A DNA stretch of 64,000 nucleotides, from positions 124,001 through 188,000 of the forward strand of contig JACGCK010000044.1 of the NCBI GenBank assembly GCA_014925825.1, in the 5' to 3' direction. Position numbers and translations under genes: made by a program. The notes beneath the pieces were generated by a model. The model saw only the letters and a program-made list of their open reading frames with translations. It made no database searches and was not told the origin of the DNA. Source of the stretch: Pholiota molesta (Eukaryota; Basidiomycota; Agaricomycetes; Agaricales; Strophariaceae). This document shows positions 44,681 through 63,106 of the stretch, piece by piece; position 1 is the stretch's first letter, and every line of letters begins with the position of its first letter.

Positions 44681-46790
44681 ATGGGTCAATCCGCAACGTT
44701 GGATCCATCGTTTCCATTGGACAACAGGTGTGTCGCAGCGTTTATCACTCGTTCGTGTTCGTAGGGGCTGAAATGTTGTTAGCATGGGTGCTATGATGAT
44801 TGGAGTGATTATCAGTGCTGTGCTGCACGGAATCACGCTCATGCAAGCGTTCATGTATTGGAGGAGTAAGCTGCCTGCTGTGAGATCCGAAATTGTCTCT
44901 TATTGGTGAGATTCTTCCAGACTTCAGAAAGGACGTGTGGTATCTGAAGGCGATGGTATGTTCGCCTGAGTTTAACGTATGGATATCGTAATGTAATGTA
45001 ATGCCACTCTATAGGTTCTTACGACTGTGTCATTCGATGCCATTCATCTGGCTATGATTTCGCATGCCGGTGTGTTATATCCTTCCAATTTGCATCGTTC
45101 CTGCAGACTGAATCGACAAAGTCTACCACTACGTCGTTTCGAACTATCAGTAGGTTATCGGATATCTTCAAGCGCTCTAATCCTAATAGTTTCGCAGCAA
45201 TCCGGAGCGACTTCAATTTTTGACGTGGTAAGGGTTCAATGTTTCAACGACAACAGACGTTATTTCTAACAGTTAATCCAGGACTGTGCTAGTATGTTGA
45301 TTTTTTATTGTCTCGGGATCGTCAAGTTGACGTCGAATCGCGATCGATTCTTAGATGGAGGCACTGTTCACGGTAGGCATTCCTGTCTATTTCAACAGAA
45401 GTAATAATGCTGACGCAATGTATGAACAGGGAGTCAACGGCGGATTGGTTCAGACGTATGTTCCACTGTCGCCTCACGATATTCACCTTTTGAAGCCCTA
45501 CTCTTAGCTTTTATACCATGCGAGTATGGCGTTGTGAGTAATAATCCCATCTCTCCTATAAGTTCATTTGAGCCAATACGCATCCAGTGAGCCGACGAAA
45601 CTATTTCCTCGCCGGAGGCATCTTTTTCTTTATTGTTTCGACCGTCGGTAAGATTATATCTATATACATCCCTCGGCTTGTCCTAACTGGCCTGGCGTCT
45701 GCTTTTAGGATGTGGCACAGGTGAATATCTGCAATTTCAGTCCAACCTTAGCATTCGCTTACCTACTTATCGCGAATAAGCTTGGGTTATTCTCTCGTAA
45801 GTTGAATTTCCTTTCGCTCGTCACGGCTTTTCAAAATTTGCTCTCTAGGATGCAGTTTGAGACGTTTAAACAGCTTCTGACAATTACAGTGCGTGATCAA
45901 CTGGAAGAAGATTGACTGCGTATCTATCTGATGCATTATAATCTTCCCAGCCACTCACCATCACTATCAACGCTCTTTCAACATTCGTGGACGTCGCTAT
46001 CGCAGCTAGTCTTTGTATTTTACTCAATCAATCTCGCACTGGCTTCAAAAGGCAAGTTAGTATCTGCTGAAATCTTCTACATATGTTGAACTGCTTCGCT
46101 GTAGGTCGGATTCGATAATTAATAGACTGGTTTGTCCCAAATCATATATCAGGCTTTTCCGTCGAGCTAATCTTGGCTTGTAGATTATTTTCGTTGTCAA
46201 TACTGGAGTGTAAGTGCTTCATAGTTCTTCTCCAGTTGCTCCTTTCTAAACCTGTTACTCCCGTATTCTAGCCTCACTTCGTAAGATTTGATTGTTATGT
46301 TTGTCTATCCACTTGACCTAACATTCATTTCAGATGTTGTGCCGTCGCATCGCTAATCTGTGTAAGCTAGAACATGTGCACGTAATGATCAACTTGAAAC
46401 TGATTTTTATGTATTTAGCTGATTGCATCGTCGCATAGTCTTGTCTATGCCTCCTTTTATTTCTGCATTGGTCGTCGTGCGTCCTTCAATTTCTATTCCT
46501 TTCTCTCCGTATCACTCATCCGTAGCCTAGTATACACGAACTCCTTCCTGGCAACGTTGAATGCCCGAAAGTCATTCCAGAGCAACATCGATGATTCCAG
46601 CCACATGATGATGAGCATCCCGGCCAGCGTCGTCAGTCCCCATAATACGCAACTAGGAATGAAGGCAAAGAACATCTCAATCCGGATTGAGACCGCCACT
46701 ACGAAGGACAATAAGAATAATGGCGAGGCATCGGTGAGTTATGTCGACCCTACTTCGTGCTCATCTCGTCTTACTGGAGAGCTTTGGTAG
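44681..46790 (+). CDS. Integral membrane protein, DUF6534-type
   Basis: A multi-pass membrane protein family expanded in mushrooms, function unknown. The ATG at 44681 gives MGQSATLDPSFPLDN. Exons then join cleanly into SMGAMMIGVIISAVLHGITL, MQAFMYWRNFRKDVWYLKAM, VLTTVSFDAIHLAMISHAVY, HYVVSNY, FLTWTVLMEALFTG, VNGGLVQTFYTMRVWRLSRR and NYFLAGGIFFFIVSTVG. The order is TM helices with a conserved SHAVY and a VQ.FY..RVWRLS segment, as in the family. The last exon carries VYTNSFLATLNARKSFQ, the family's usual LATLNAR mark, then a hydrophilic tail ending at TAG 46788-46790. About ten short introns are required, one with an AAG acceptor. Confidence 0.85.
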
Positions 46791-47380
46791 CTGGCTGATA
46801 CTCGCAACGGGGGTCAAAGCGACGACGAGCTGTCGAAAAAGGGACATATGATCTAGATATACCCAGATACTTATTATTACTAGATAGACTTGCCGTTTGT
46901 ATCGAATTGAATACTGCGGCATTTTACCCATCTTTGACGCCCGCCCAGGTTGGCCTTTGAGTTTGAGTCACCCATCTAAAGACAAATATCAAAGGAAAGC
47001 GTTGTGCTTTTGCTATTTAAGTATTTTGTGCGGACTGGACTCAACAACGATCTCTAAATGTAGATCGTGGGAGGGGTTGTGAACCAGAGTCGAAGGGAAT
47101 CAACTAGTAAAGAATACAATTTTTACCACAGGTTCATCCTTATAGTGGGATCATCATTAGAGGAATCTTTGACACTCCCTTCTGACGTATTCTGTATGGT
47201 GCTCGAAGTAGGATGTTCTGAGTGCAGCCTTTGCACTGAGTGTCTCTACTATTATATGTTCAATAATCTCGAAACGTATAAATAGGAAATTACAGGTGAA
47301 GAAAGCCTATATATGTTGACAGCAAGAAGTCGACGTTTATAGGATATTTGTGGGAGACTGGGTAAATTAAGCGCTCGAGG
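46791..47380. other. Convergent intergenic spacer
   Basis: No gene seen. The DUF6534 gene and the first GH47 gene converge here. Confidence 0.4.
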
Positions 47381-49661
<2,281 letters not shown>

Positions 49662-50622
49662 GACATGGGGAAGAGGGAGATCGCTGCGTTTGTGATGTGT
49701 TCAGGATGAGGTTTGGTAAAGATCCCACCACCGCACGTTTGGAGACGCCGTGTTTGGCTCCTTTGTTCAGTAGCATGTGTCATGGATCGATAAATTCGGT
49801 TTGAATTGAAAAGATGACTCTGAAACCCTGATGGTAAATACGCAAAGCAAATATAACGCTAACGCCTACTGTACAGTTCCTCTACCAAGTATATATAGCC
49901 AATAAATGGTGGATTCTTGAACACGGATAGAGAGCTGCAGAGACCCAAAAACTATGCGACTCAACATGTATTCCCATAACAGATACTTATAGAATAGGCA
50001 AGGCCTTGGCGTTGTCAAGATGGTCATCAAGCTCAAGCTTCATCAAGGTGGACCAATCACGTTCATGTGGCTGTGGTAATGGCCCTCGCCGAAGGCCAAT
50101 GAGATACTGATTATGCCGCTCTACTGAGTATACGTTGTATTACTGTAAAGAACCTGATAAGTAAAGTGTAAGTACATGAAAGTTCAGCGTTCAGAAAGGA
50201 TGTGAAGCAGACAAGAAGCAGACTTGGCTAGACTTGGACTATGGGTTCACCCGTACCGAGGGAGACTAGAAGCGAGATTTATAAATAGCTCCGTCGAACA
50301 TTAAAAATGGGTACTTATGTGACTTGTTACTTGTGACATGAGTGGCCGTAGTGGGGAAATGATAAATGTAAAATCCGACAACGTTAACAGTGTTGCGTTG
50401 GAACTTGAACTTGCCCACCACGGGTGCGCTCTGGCACATTCCCAGCGTCATTCAGCAGCTATCCGCCTGAAAGTACACATCGAGTACTTAGACACGTCCG
50501 TCAGCTAACAATTCCCGATGCATCAATGTCGACACCGTAACTTACGGCGAAAAAAGAAATATGGTATCGTATTGGATTAGGGCTATCGACTGGTCTGGGC
50601 TGATAGTATAGTAAGCATCTAT
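49662..50622. other. Intergenic region between GH47 gene 1 and the acyltransferase
   Basis: No convincing gene. It contains the GH47 promoter on the left and the acyltransferase 3' end on the right. Confidence 0.4.
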
Positions 50623-52185
50623 CTATTTCTCATTCATCAGCCTCTGAATTTCACCCTTGAGCCTATCAAACCGTTTTTGAGTCAAGGTCGTTTGGATAAC
50701 CAACGAACCATCGTCGAGATATCCCACAATCGTAATCATGTTCGTGAGCTTTGTCAATGGGGGCTTGCGAAGACCCGTTTTATATCGGCAAAGGGTGCGT
50801 CCGGCGCCTGTTCCCGTCCAATTGATGTTCGCGATGTTTGCGATGCATACGTTGGTCAACACGGCGCTTTCGCTGACATTGGGATCGAAAAATAAGAGGC
50901 GGCGTTTATTAGCTAGAGCATCGAGCATCGTGTCATGGCATCGTAGAGCGTCTTCGACAGCGAAGGATTGTCGCGCTCGAGAGAATTGGTGTGCGAGATC
51001 AGGAAGTGAAGTCGTCTGCAATTCGTGCGCGGTGTACCTTTCGTATGGAAGGGGAATTACGCAGTTGTGAGGATACTCGGATAGCTCTCCATCGAAGAAA
51101 CGTCGAAGCGAGGCGAGGCTGCACATACAAAAAGTTCGTTCTGGGTGTATTTTCTCATCGCAGAAGATTGTCTACAATTCATACGACCGATCAAGCAACG
51201 AAGGATTGATATGGATATCAACTTACTTTGAAAAGAAAACTTGCAATAACATCCCCTTTGCTGAGTCGAACCATATCATCGCCTTTGGTTTCTGCTAACT
51301 CATGCCGCGTGTTTTCAACCAGTCTTCGTACCGCTTCGGCAGGAACGATGAGTATCCTATCTCGCGAATGATACCATACTGATTGCCAATAGGTCCACGC
51401 CGAATAACAAAGAATCCACCAAAATCCTATGATCCCCACGGCGGTATACTTCGCGTTATCAACTGCCTCAGTCCTCTGATGAATCGCATTCTCTAGGGAG
51501 TTCGCCAGCGTGTTCTTGTTAGGTCCTGGTTGAAGCGCTGCGGGGATGGACCATTTATTTCCGAGGAGCTCAGCTTCTACGGCGTGCACGACGGACGCGA
51601 TACCCATTCCGTCAAATGCGGCATGCGGGAAGGTAAGGCCGATGCACGAGTATGCGGCGTCGCCGTCTCTGCCAGGGAAATGTGTTACATGCCAGTTGAG
51701 CAGCGGCATGGATGCATCCTCGGTCCAGCCGTTGACCGTGCGAGGAGTGTCTGAATTTTTGAAAAGTGTGGACGGTAGCGGGTCATGCGCGAGTCCAAGG
51801 GGAAGGGCTACGTAGTGTGAAAGTGGTTTTTTTGAGGTCTGAGATGTAAGTGTATAGCGTTTGTAACCGGTTGGGTATTTCCCTAACGGCACCCGTATCT
51901 GATACATGCCCTGGAAATTCGAGTCGTCAACATTAATGATGAGATCTATGAGAGGCCATTTTATGTGAATCAAAGTAAATGCACTACCTTGTCCTTCGCC
52001 AATCTGCCAGCGAGTAATTTCCAATCTGCGACGACACTGTCGACCGCGCCTTCCAATCGGCCCAAGTCGACCGACCCTTCAACCAGCCACCCCATCACAA
52101 TGACAATGCCTGCGGTCATGTTGTCGAAAAGGGTGAGTGGATATACCGCCTCCAGCTCCGTATCTAGGGTCGAATACGCTGCCAT
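50623..52185 (-). CDS. BAHD-like acyltransferase (transferase family)
   Basis: It probably transfers an acyl group from acyl-CoA to an alcohol or amine; the substrate is unknown. The start at 52185 gives MAAYSTLDTELEAVYPLTLF. Exon 2 begins GMYQIRVPLGKYPTGYK after an intron at about 51934-51996. The active-site HxxxD is FPHAAFDGMGIAS (near 51590). LSKGDVIASFLFK and then, after an intron at about 51178-51232, TIFCDEKIHPERTF and CVIPLPYERYTA follow. The usual DFGWG region is replaced by NINWTGTGAGRT. It ends RLMNEK, stop at 50625-50623. Frames join without errors. The 5' end overlaps a tandem duplication (52014-52651). Confidence 0.82.
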
Positions 52186-52651
52186 ATCGTTATAAAATCT
52201 GAAAACAAGTGTGCGTCAAGCTTAGACACCCAGTGGCCGAGCTGCAGTATTTGTACTCAAAACGTAGAGCGTTTAATTTGAGATAATCTGTGGGGTTTCA
52301 GTGGTTTAACCTTCTCCGACGTGGTAATAGGTAATTTCCGACCTGCGAGGACGCTGTCGACCGTGCCTTCTAATCGGCTCAAGTCGACCAACCCTTCCAC
52401 CAGCCACCCCATCTCAATGACGATCCCTGCGGTCATGCTGTTGAGAAGGGTGAGGGGATATACCGCCTCCTAGTTGCGCTTTGTATCTAGGGTTGAATAC
52501 GCTGCCATATCGTTATGAGCAGTGAGGGCAAGTGTACGTCGAAAGGCACCCTGTGGCCGAGCTACAGTATTTGTATTCAAAACGTAGAGCGTTTAATTTC
52601 AGATAATCTTTGGGATTTGAGGGGTTTAATCTTCTCCGATATGGCAATAGG
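52014..52651. repeat. About 317-320-bp tandem duplication of the acyltransferase 5' end and promoter
   Basis: Copy 1 (52014-52330) holds most of the first coding exon and the upstream region. Copy 2 (52331-52651) repeats it with about 10-15 percent differences. Marks in both are GTAATTTCC..CTGCGA, CGTATCTAGGGT-like, ACGCTGCCATATCGTTAT (start-codon region) and AACGTAGAGCGTTTAATTT. In copy 2 the coding frame is broken (CTAGTTGCGC instead of CAGCTCCG), so it is a non-coding remnant upstream of the gene. Confidence 0.9.
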
Positions 52652-53274
52652 TAAGGTATGGAAGAGCTTTCAAGAATTGAAATCCTTGGCGTTAACCCTT
52701 ATAGAATTATCCAACTTACGAAATCTAATCAGCGACGAACGAGGAATGAATACCAGAGTATCAGGGATACCGATAAGGTCTCATGCTCTGGAAAGCCTTA
52801 AGATCACTAGAAGGAGACCATATCTTCCACCAGAAACGCCAAAAGTCGGTGGTTATTTTAGCACAGGCCACCATCGGTGCCATCTAGATGGGCAGCGTAC
52901 CCGCTATTTTAAGCTCAGTTATATGTAGCTCAAGATTTCGATGTCGTCCTGGAAACCGCATGCAAAAAGTTCGGCGCAGGTGGAAGTTGTGGCTCGACCG
53001 TAAAGATTGCCTGATGAGTATCATTGAACCTGCATTGAACGATGGACAATCAAAAAGAAGCAATACGAATGAGATGATCGTTGTGCGAGAATGGGAGAAA
53101 AGGGTGACCTGGTGGGTGATGAAGAGAGCATCGGCAGGGTGGAATGAGATTATGGACGACGAGCAGAGGTCGGTGGGCGAGGTAAAGCACCTGACCCAAG
53201 GCAGCCGGAGATTGGAACGCACCGTCGTCAGCACGGCGGGTCATCTGTACGCGTCGTGGCAGTCTTTGATATAA
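52652..53274 (+). pseudogene. Possible F-box/LRR gene remnant
   Basis: Plus-strand frames give LRR-like text (KVWKSFQELKSLALTLIELS, HALESLKITRR) up to about 52820, then a shifted frame from about 52920 (MQKVRRRWKLWLDRKDCLMS, EWEKRVTWWVMKRASAGWNE) ending at TAA 53272-53274. They do not make one protein. Probably a decayed fragment abutting the duplicated promoter. Confidence 0.3.
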
Positions 53275-54438
53275 TCTGATGCGAGCAACGTGGTGCGGGG
53301 GACCCGCCGAACCAGAAACTGAGTTTAATGTCAATGTGAGGAGTGGGGTAGAGAAGGGCGGCGGCTTATGGCTCGCTAGCATGGGCCTCGCACGTTGACT
53401 GTTCTCGCACGTTGACTGTTCTGGAACGCGCGAAATGCCCAGAGACCCTACGGCACCGGATGTTCGTAAATCGTGGAGAAAATCCCAAAATTTGAGCAGT
53501 AATTCAGAAGTCCACAGAATTTGAGTATTGTGGCCAACGAAAGGGATGGAAAGATAGTCAAAGTCATCTTTTAAAAGGGTAGCAGAGGAACAATTATCCC
53601 AGGGAAGCAGAATCTAATTGGCAAGGGCCGGCAAGGACTCGAAGGAAAAGAGGTGCAGTGGGGGAAGCGAGATAGCATGGGAATGTACACAATTTCAACG
53701 GCGAAAGAGTGCCTATAGGTTATGTCAGAGATCCCTGGAAGCAGCAACATGAAAACAAGCTGAAAGCGCCGTACCGCATCTACGCCGTCACCACCCTTTC
53801 CCGTCCAGCATGCAATCTCATCGACATCCCGAGTCCTGCGTGCGTGATGTGCGTCCATGTTGTTTCGCGTCGTGGTACGGTGCATCTGCCCAAGCCTGGG
53901 TCGACCAAGCCTGGATCGATGTGAGTGGAGGAGTGATAGAACCGGTTCTATTTATATCCCACCGTTTGACGGTTTTTGTTCGCAGGCTCCCCGCGCCACG
54001 ACTGTCAACCGTCTATTGTCAAACGTCTATTTCTTTCCATGGCCCCTCCGTCCACGACTCCTTCCACACCATGGTTGGGCATGCAGACACTTGGCCACGA
54101 TACGGTCCGCTCGTGCGTATGGCATCTACTTTAGATTTGGTGGGTAGCTATGCAACAGCCCTGGGGACATGATATCGGGCCCTCCACACGCATGCGCAAG
54201 AGCAGCTCCTCACGGATTGCTTGTAAAGCGACCTCCCATCGTCAGGATCGTCATCACCAGCCCCTTGTTGGTCTGTGGGCTTGGTGTGGGCGGCGAATTT
54301 GACACTTGACTCGTCACGCGTTACGCGTCAACGCTTCAACCACAGTTGCGTTGTTCTTTTCTGAACAACAAAGTCAGTCTGAACTAGACTGACTTTCACC
54401 CATCGATAGTATAGCTGCACTTTGCCCATTTCACCACA
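53275..54438. other. Intergenic region before the kinase-like gene
   Basis: No convincing gene. Short direct repeat CGCACGTTGACTGTTCT at about 53389-53422. Short open frames at 53709-54172 have no recognised domain. Confidence 0.35.
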
Positions 54439-55416
54439 ATGAGCTTATCGCATACACCACCTCTGGCACCTGGCAATGACGCTTCTTGGGACGACGCCGC
54501 GTTCTCCGCATACGTTCGCCACGTCCGCGCAGACCTCATGCAGCGAGGGGTTGATTTCTCATACCTCAGATCCATTGAGGACATGCGTATCCGCTCCTCA
54601 GAGAGCGAGATTTGGTACGGCGACACACCCGATTCGATGTACTACGTCAAACTCAATGGGGGGCCAGGGACCCTCGCCTGTGACATCCTGTGCCAGAAGG
54701 CCGATCTCCCGCGGTATAACTGCAACCTGGAGATCATAGGCGACGATGTCCGCGACACAGAACACAAACCGATGCCAGAGGAACCCGATTCGGACCTCGA
54801 GGACTGCAGTCAGGAGATCGCCAAACTGCCCCTCATCACCGTCGACACCGAGAAACACTTCACGAAGACGCCAACGTACAAGCAGGAAATCAAATACCTG
54901 CTGCAATGCAAAGGGTCCCCACGTGTCGTGGAACTACTAGGTCGGTCGGAAGATGGCCTCCTCGTGTTCCCCAAGTTTGCGCGCTCCTTCGACTCCACTG
55001 TCGTCAGCAACAAAGACCAAGGACGGATCCAGAACATCAAACGCTGGATGCTCGACATCATCGATGGCGTCGCGTATCTGCACGCCCTCGGCATCATCCA
55101 CCGCGATCTCACCATCCGGAACATCCTCGAAGCGGCGCCGCTCGTTCTATGCGATCTGCAGTGCAAATACGCGACATATCATCCTCCGGAGCTCCGTCCG
55201 TGGGACGAGACCCAGTTCTCTCCCGCAAGCGACGTATTCGCCCTCGGCGGCGTGCTGTGGGAGGTTTGCTATTTCAACAATCCGCCGAACCACCATGTCT
55301 TGCAGATGACGCCACCGCCACCACCCTTCCTTGATATCTTCTTGGCGTGCACCAGGGCGAGGGCGGAGGAGAGACCGAGCCTCGCGGAATTGAGGGCGAT
55401 GTATGAAAAAGTTTGA
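54439..55416 (+). CDS. Protein kinase-like protein, divergent Mg-binding loop
   Basis: An intronless frame of 325 residues starting MSLSHTPPLAPGNDASWDDA. A variable N-terminal half is followed by a kinase C-lobe: IKRWMLDIIDGVAYLHALGI, IHRDLTIRNIL (catalytic loop HRDxxxxN), LVLCDLQ at the place of DFG, YHPPELRPWDETQ (APE-like), FSPASDVFALGGVLWEVCYF and a final RAEERPSLAELRAMYEKV. The N-lobe lacks a clear glycine loop; TYKQEIKYLLQCKGSPRVVELLG fits the alphaC-beta4 region. DLQ instead of DFG suggests weak or no phosphotransfer. Such single-exon kinase-like genes are common in mushroom genomes. Function unknown. Confidence 0.8.
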   Translation: MSLSHTPPLAPGNDASWDDAAFSAYVRHVRADLMQRGVDFSYLRSIEDMRIRSSESEIWYGDTPDSMYYVKLNGGPGTLACDILCQKADLPRYNCNLEIIGDDVRDTEHKPMPEEPDSDLEDCSQEIAKLPLITVDTEKHFTKTPTYKQEIKYLLQCKGSPRVVELLGRSEDGLLVFPKFARSFDSTVVSNKDQGRIQNIKRWMLDIIDGVAYLHALGIIHRDLTIRNILEAAPLVLCDLQCKYATYHPPELRPWDETQFSPASDVFALGGVLWEVCYFNNPPNHHVLQMTPPPPPFLDIFLACTRARAEERPSLAELRAMYEKV

Positions 55417-57340
55417 GTAGTGGATCGATGCGAACGGTAGTCAAATCGGTAGTCAAATATTGATAGATACCCTCCTTGTTATCACATTCTTGTACCATGA
55501 GGCTTCAGCACTGATTGTATTATTATTAAAGGCATGTTCTCTTGTGTGTGAGGACGACTCTTGAAGTACTGAAATTTTTGAAAGAACGCACATTTGCCAC
55601 ATACTATACAAAATCAAAAACACGCCAAAAAATTTAACGTGAACTCCTGTGAGAAGTAGCTTCTCTGTCTTTGCTCGGAAGACGTATTAATAGCGCTAAC
55701 GCAACGATAGGGCAAGTATTGCGCACCTACGAATCGGAATCGTCTCGAATGCACGAGTTCTATTAATAGAGCGCCGACGAAGCCAAGCGCCCTCGGAATT
55801 TCCTCAAAAAGTAATTTCAATTCGTCATTCTTCATTCTTATGCCCTCGATTTCTTTTTCCAGTACCACAATTTATTCTTTTCTTTCAATCTTATTCTGCA
55901 GCACACGAAGCCTCGGATAGAGAGTTCAATGAGGTTCTATTCACTCGACATGATCCTGCGTAAATTTCGCAGCTCTAGGGGTATAGTATTCAATCCATAG
56001 TACTTACTGGGTATTACTGGACTCCCCAGTGAAATAACACCCCCCAAGAGTTCGTCTGCATGCGCCTTCAAGTTCGTCCTAGTTCGCTCGCCTGGAATTA
56101 TTATTCTTCGAAGTTCGGTTAAACCCACTCTTACAAAATTGAACAGCTCACAACCTAGTCTAAGTTGACGGAGCAGGCATCCACGAGCTCATGCATGGCT
56201 GTACTCAACAAAGGAAGAAAGGGGCATGGAATCGCTGGAGCAGATTAATATAGGCCACAGGCGAGAGCAAACAGACAACTTGAAATCATTGCTGGCATCA
56301 GCGCCCATAGTATCCACACCGTCCTCGGAGATCGCGTTCAACGGGAGGGCACGAGCGGTATTGAGCTTGCAGACGACGGACTGCTTCTGGGAAGCGAGGA
56401 AGGTTGTAGGAGCCGACGGAGGATGAATGCGTTGGGAGGATATCCGCTGGAGGATATTCCTACATGATTCGCTGTTCTATTCCCCGCGCCGGCTTCGATG
56501 CTGCTGGACGATCGCGGTAGTCGAGCGTCTATTTAACGCTCCCATCGGGAAAACTTGTGAGGAAGAATGTCGAGGGGTCGACGCGGTTGAGTGGCTGAAG
56601 GCATAAGAAGTAGAGCCATAGCAGAGAAGCGAGTTGATGGGCAGTGAGAGTCCCCGAAGTGGATGCGAAGGAGGAGCGCAGGTAATGTAGGAGATATCGA
56701 ACGAGATGGGAGAAACATTGGTGTACATTGGAAAGAACTCGGTAGTAGCGCCTGCTAATAGCGCGAAGTTGCTTGTCGCAGCCATGTCCAAGCTCTAGAT
56801 ACACGTCCAAAGCCATCCTTTGCGGGCCACAGAAAGGTAATACCGATGAGATGACAGGTGTGGAAGGGTGGGGAAAAGGAGTGTCGGGTCATGTCTAAAA
56901 ATAGTGTTTGTACCATCCTTTTCGAGTTTCGACGACTCACGAGAAAAGAAGCTTGGCGCCAAGACTGATGCATTACATAAGACAAGGTCCGCTGCGACCA
57001 TTGCCAAGGGTTTGGTTCTGTTCTTTCTTTCGGATACAAGTACGAAGAAAATCATCCGAACTCACGCTCATATATCGCGTATATGTCAGGGTCTAGAAAT
57101 TTGAGGTCTTTAGGTTTCTATTCAGCATGAATTGCTAAGCATTGACATCGATCAACTGGTAGGTAGTGTGGGCCAAATTCTGATAACACACCATTGACGC
57201 CGGGCTGACAGCCATCCTCCTGGTTTACATCAGGTCTCCGTCTACATAGCCGAACAAAACCCGGAAGATGGAATGCGAGGCCATGCCGAAGTCAGAATGT
57301 GGGACCCATTACGGACCTCCCAGGGTTACACTACCGGATG
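55417..57340. other. Intergenic region with short unassigned frames
   Basis: Frames at 55614-55868 (minus), 56226-56426 (plus) and 56477-57055 (minus) show no recognised domain and cannot be joined convincingly. If a gene exists here I cannot define it. Confidence 0.35.
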
Positions 57341-57566
57341 TCAACAATTGTTCGTGTCAAAAAACGCATGCACAATTGGATTAAAGTTGGTTAAAATTAG
57401 TAGATTGCAGAATGTGAAGTTTTCGATGAATTTTGTTATATAAATTTTCTTTATAAGGGAAATTTATATGACAAAATTCATTCAAAAGACTTCATTACGG
57501 AAATTGAAAGATTTAACCAACTTTATACATCTTTTTGATGCGTTTTGCGCCTCGAACAATTGTTGA
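57341..57566. mobile_element. 226-bp foldback (MITE-like) element upstream of GH47 gene 2
   Basis: The two halves are inverted copies over about 105-110 bp: TCAACAATTGTTCG at 57341 mirrors CGAACAATTGTTGA ending at 57566. AAACGCAT, ATTAAAGTTGGTTAAA-like and GATGAATTTTGTTATATAAA-like blocks pair in order towards a short centre at about 57450. No coding capacity. It ends 20 bp before the ATG at 57587. No clear target duplication seen. Confidence 0.88.
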
Positions 57567-57586
57567 CTCCCCGAAGTGTTACCCTG

Positions 57587-59815
<2,229 letters not shown>

Positions 59816-60514
59816 GGGCTTGAGGTCTAGTATTTTGGGATTTTATTTGGGTGTTAATTTATTTATTGGATGGGTTTATTCTGTTGTCACTCGGAGATCA
59901 GGATTGGTACACATAAAGAATGTATTTATTCCAATGCAACATGACTGTTATGGACGATCACTTCGGACCGTAAAGCATCTCGGAGACCGGAAACTAAATT
60001 TATTGTCGAGGAATCGAGACTCAGTACTCAGAAGTCGTCTAAGTATGTCCTTCCGTAGTCTATAAGATGACAATTTCTCCGAACGCAGGCATTTTTGAGC
60101 CACGCGCTGCCACAAGTTATCCGGGTCTCAGTCGGATGTTTCTAGCTCCTTGGCATTTTTTGAGAGCAGAATGGAGTACACACCCTTCGCAAAAAGGGTC
60201 AACGGCGCTTTCGGCGGCTGAATATGGGTGATTTTCTTGCCAAGAATGTGACGTAACTTGAACTTGCAACAAGATTTCTTTCGTCCCGTCTACATCTTTG
60301 CCAAGATGTGTTGCTATTACTTATCCTTGGATGATTCCGGGAGTAGTTGTAGGTCTGCGCTGGCGTTCACCAACGGGCCTGGTTCCATACGCACCAACGG
60401 AACAATGCGCTATGCGAGCCTGACTAAGGCGGACAACTTGAAAAGCGTCGGTTCCCCTGACGGAACTTCAAGTTGAAGTTCGTTTTCCTGACGTGTCGGG
60501 GCTCTCTACACTTG
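59816..60514. other. Spacer between the tandem GH47 genes
   Basis: No gene seen; it should hold the terminator of paralogue 2 and the promoter of paralogue 3. A small palindrome ACTTCAAGTTGAAGT is at about 60465-60479. Confidence 0.45.
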
Positions 60515-62736
<2,222 letters not shown>

Positions 62737-63106
62737 TTCCGGGTCAGATTTGAAAGTTGGACAGAGGTTATATCGGCATGGTTGAAGATTTACTCCAACC
62801 ATGTATTTAGTATTAATATATTGGCAAAATAGTATGATAATGGGTAATTGGGTGTTTAGTTTATTCAAACCTGCTGCATCTTAAGTTTTAACTCGGTTTT
62901 AACTGACTGGATATTGGACATTGGCTAAACATGGATTCCGATCTTGTATACGATCTCTACATACGATGACAGTGAAGACTCGGATTGTCGATTTGATATG
63001 ATATCAGGTGGCTATAATTGGAACTCACTTTTGGCCAAGAGCCTTGCAAGAGCCCTCTTGGCGAACTAGCGCCGAATCCTGTGTATTGTTTAAATGGCGC
63101 CGCAGG
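62737..63106. other. Spacer before the satellite
   Basis: AT-rich 3' flank of GH47 gene 3; no gene seen. Confidence 0.4.

Noticed and set aside
56477..57055. Overlapping minus-strand frames as a hidden gene
   Set aside because: Pieces cannot be joined with plausible splice sites and no family is recognised.
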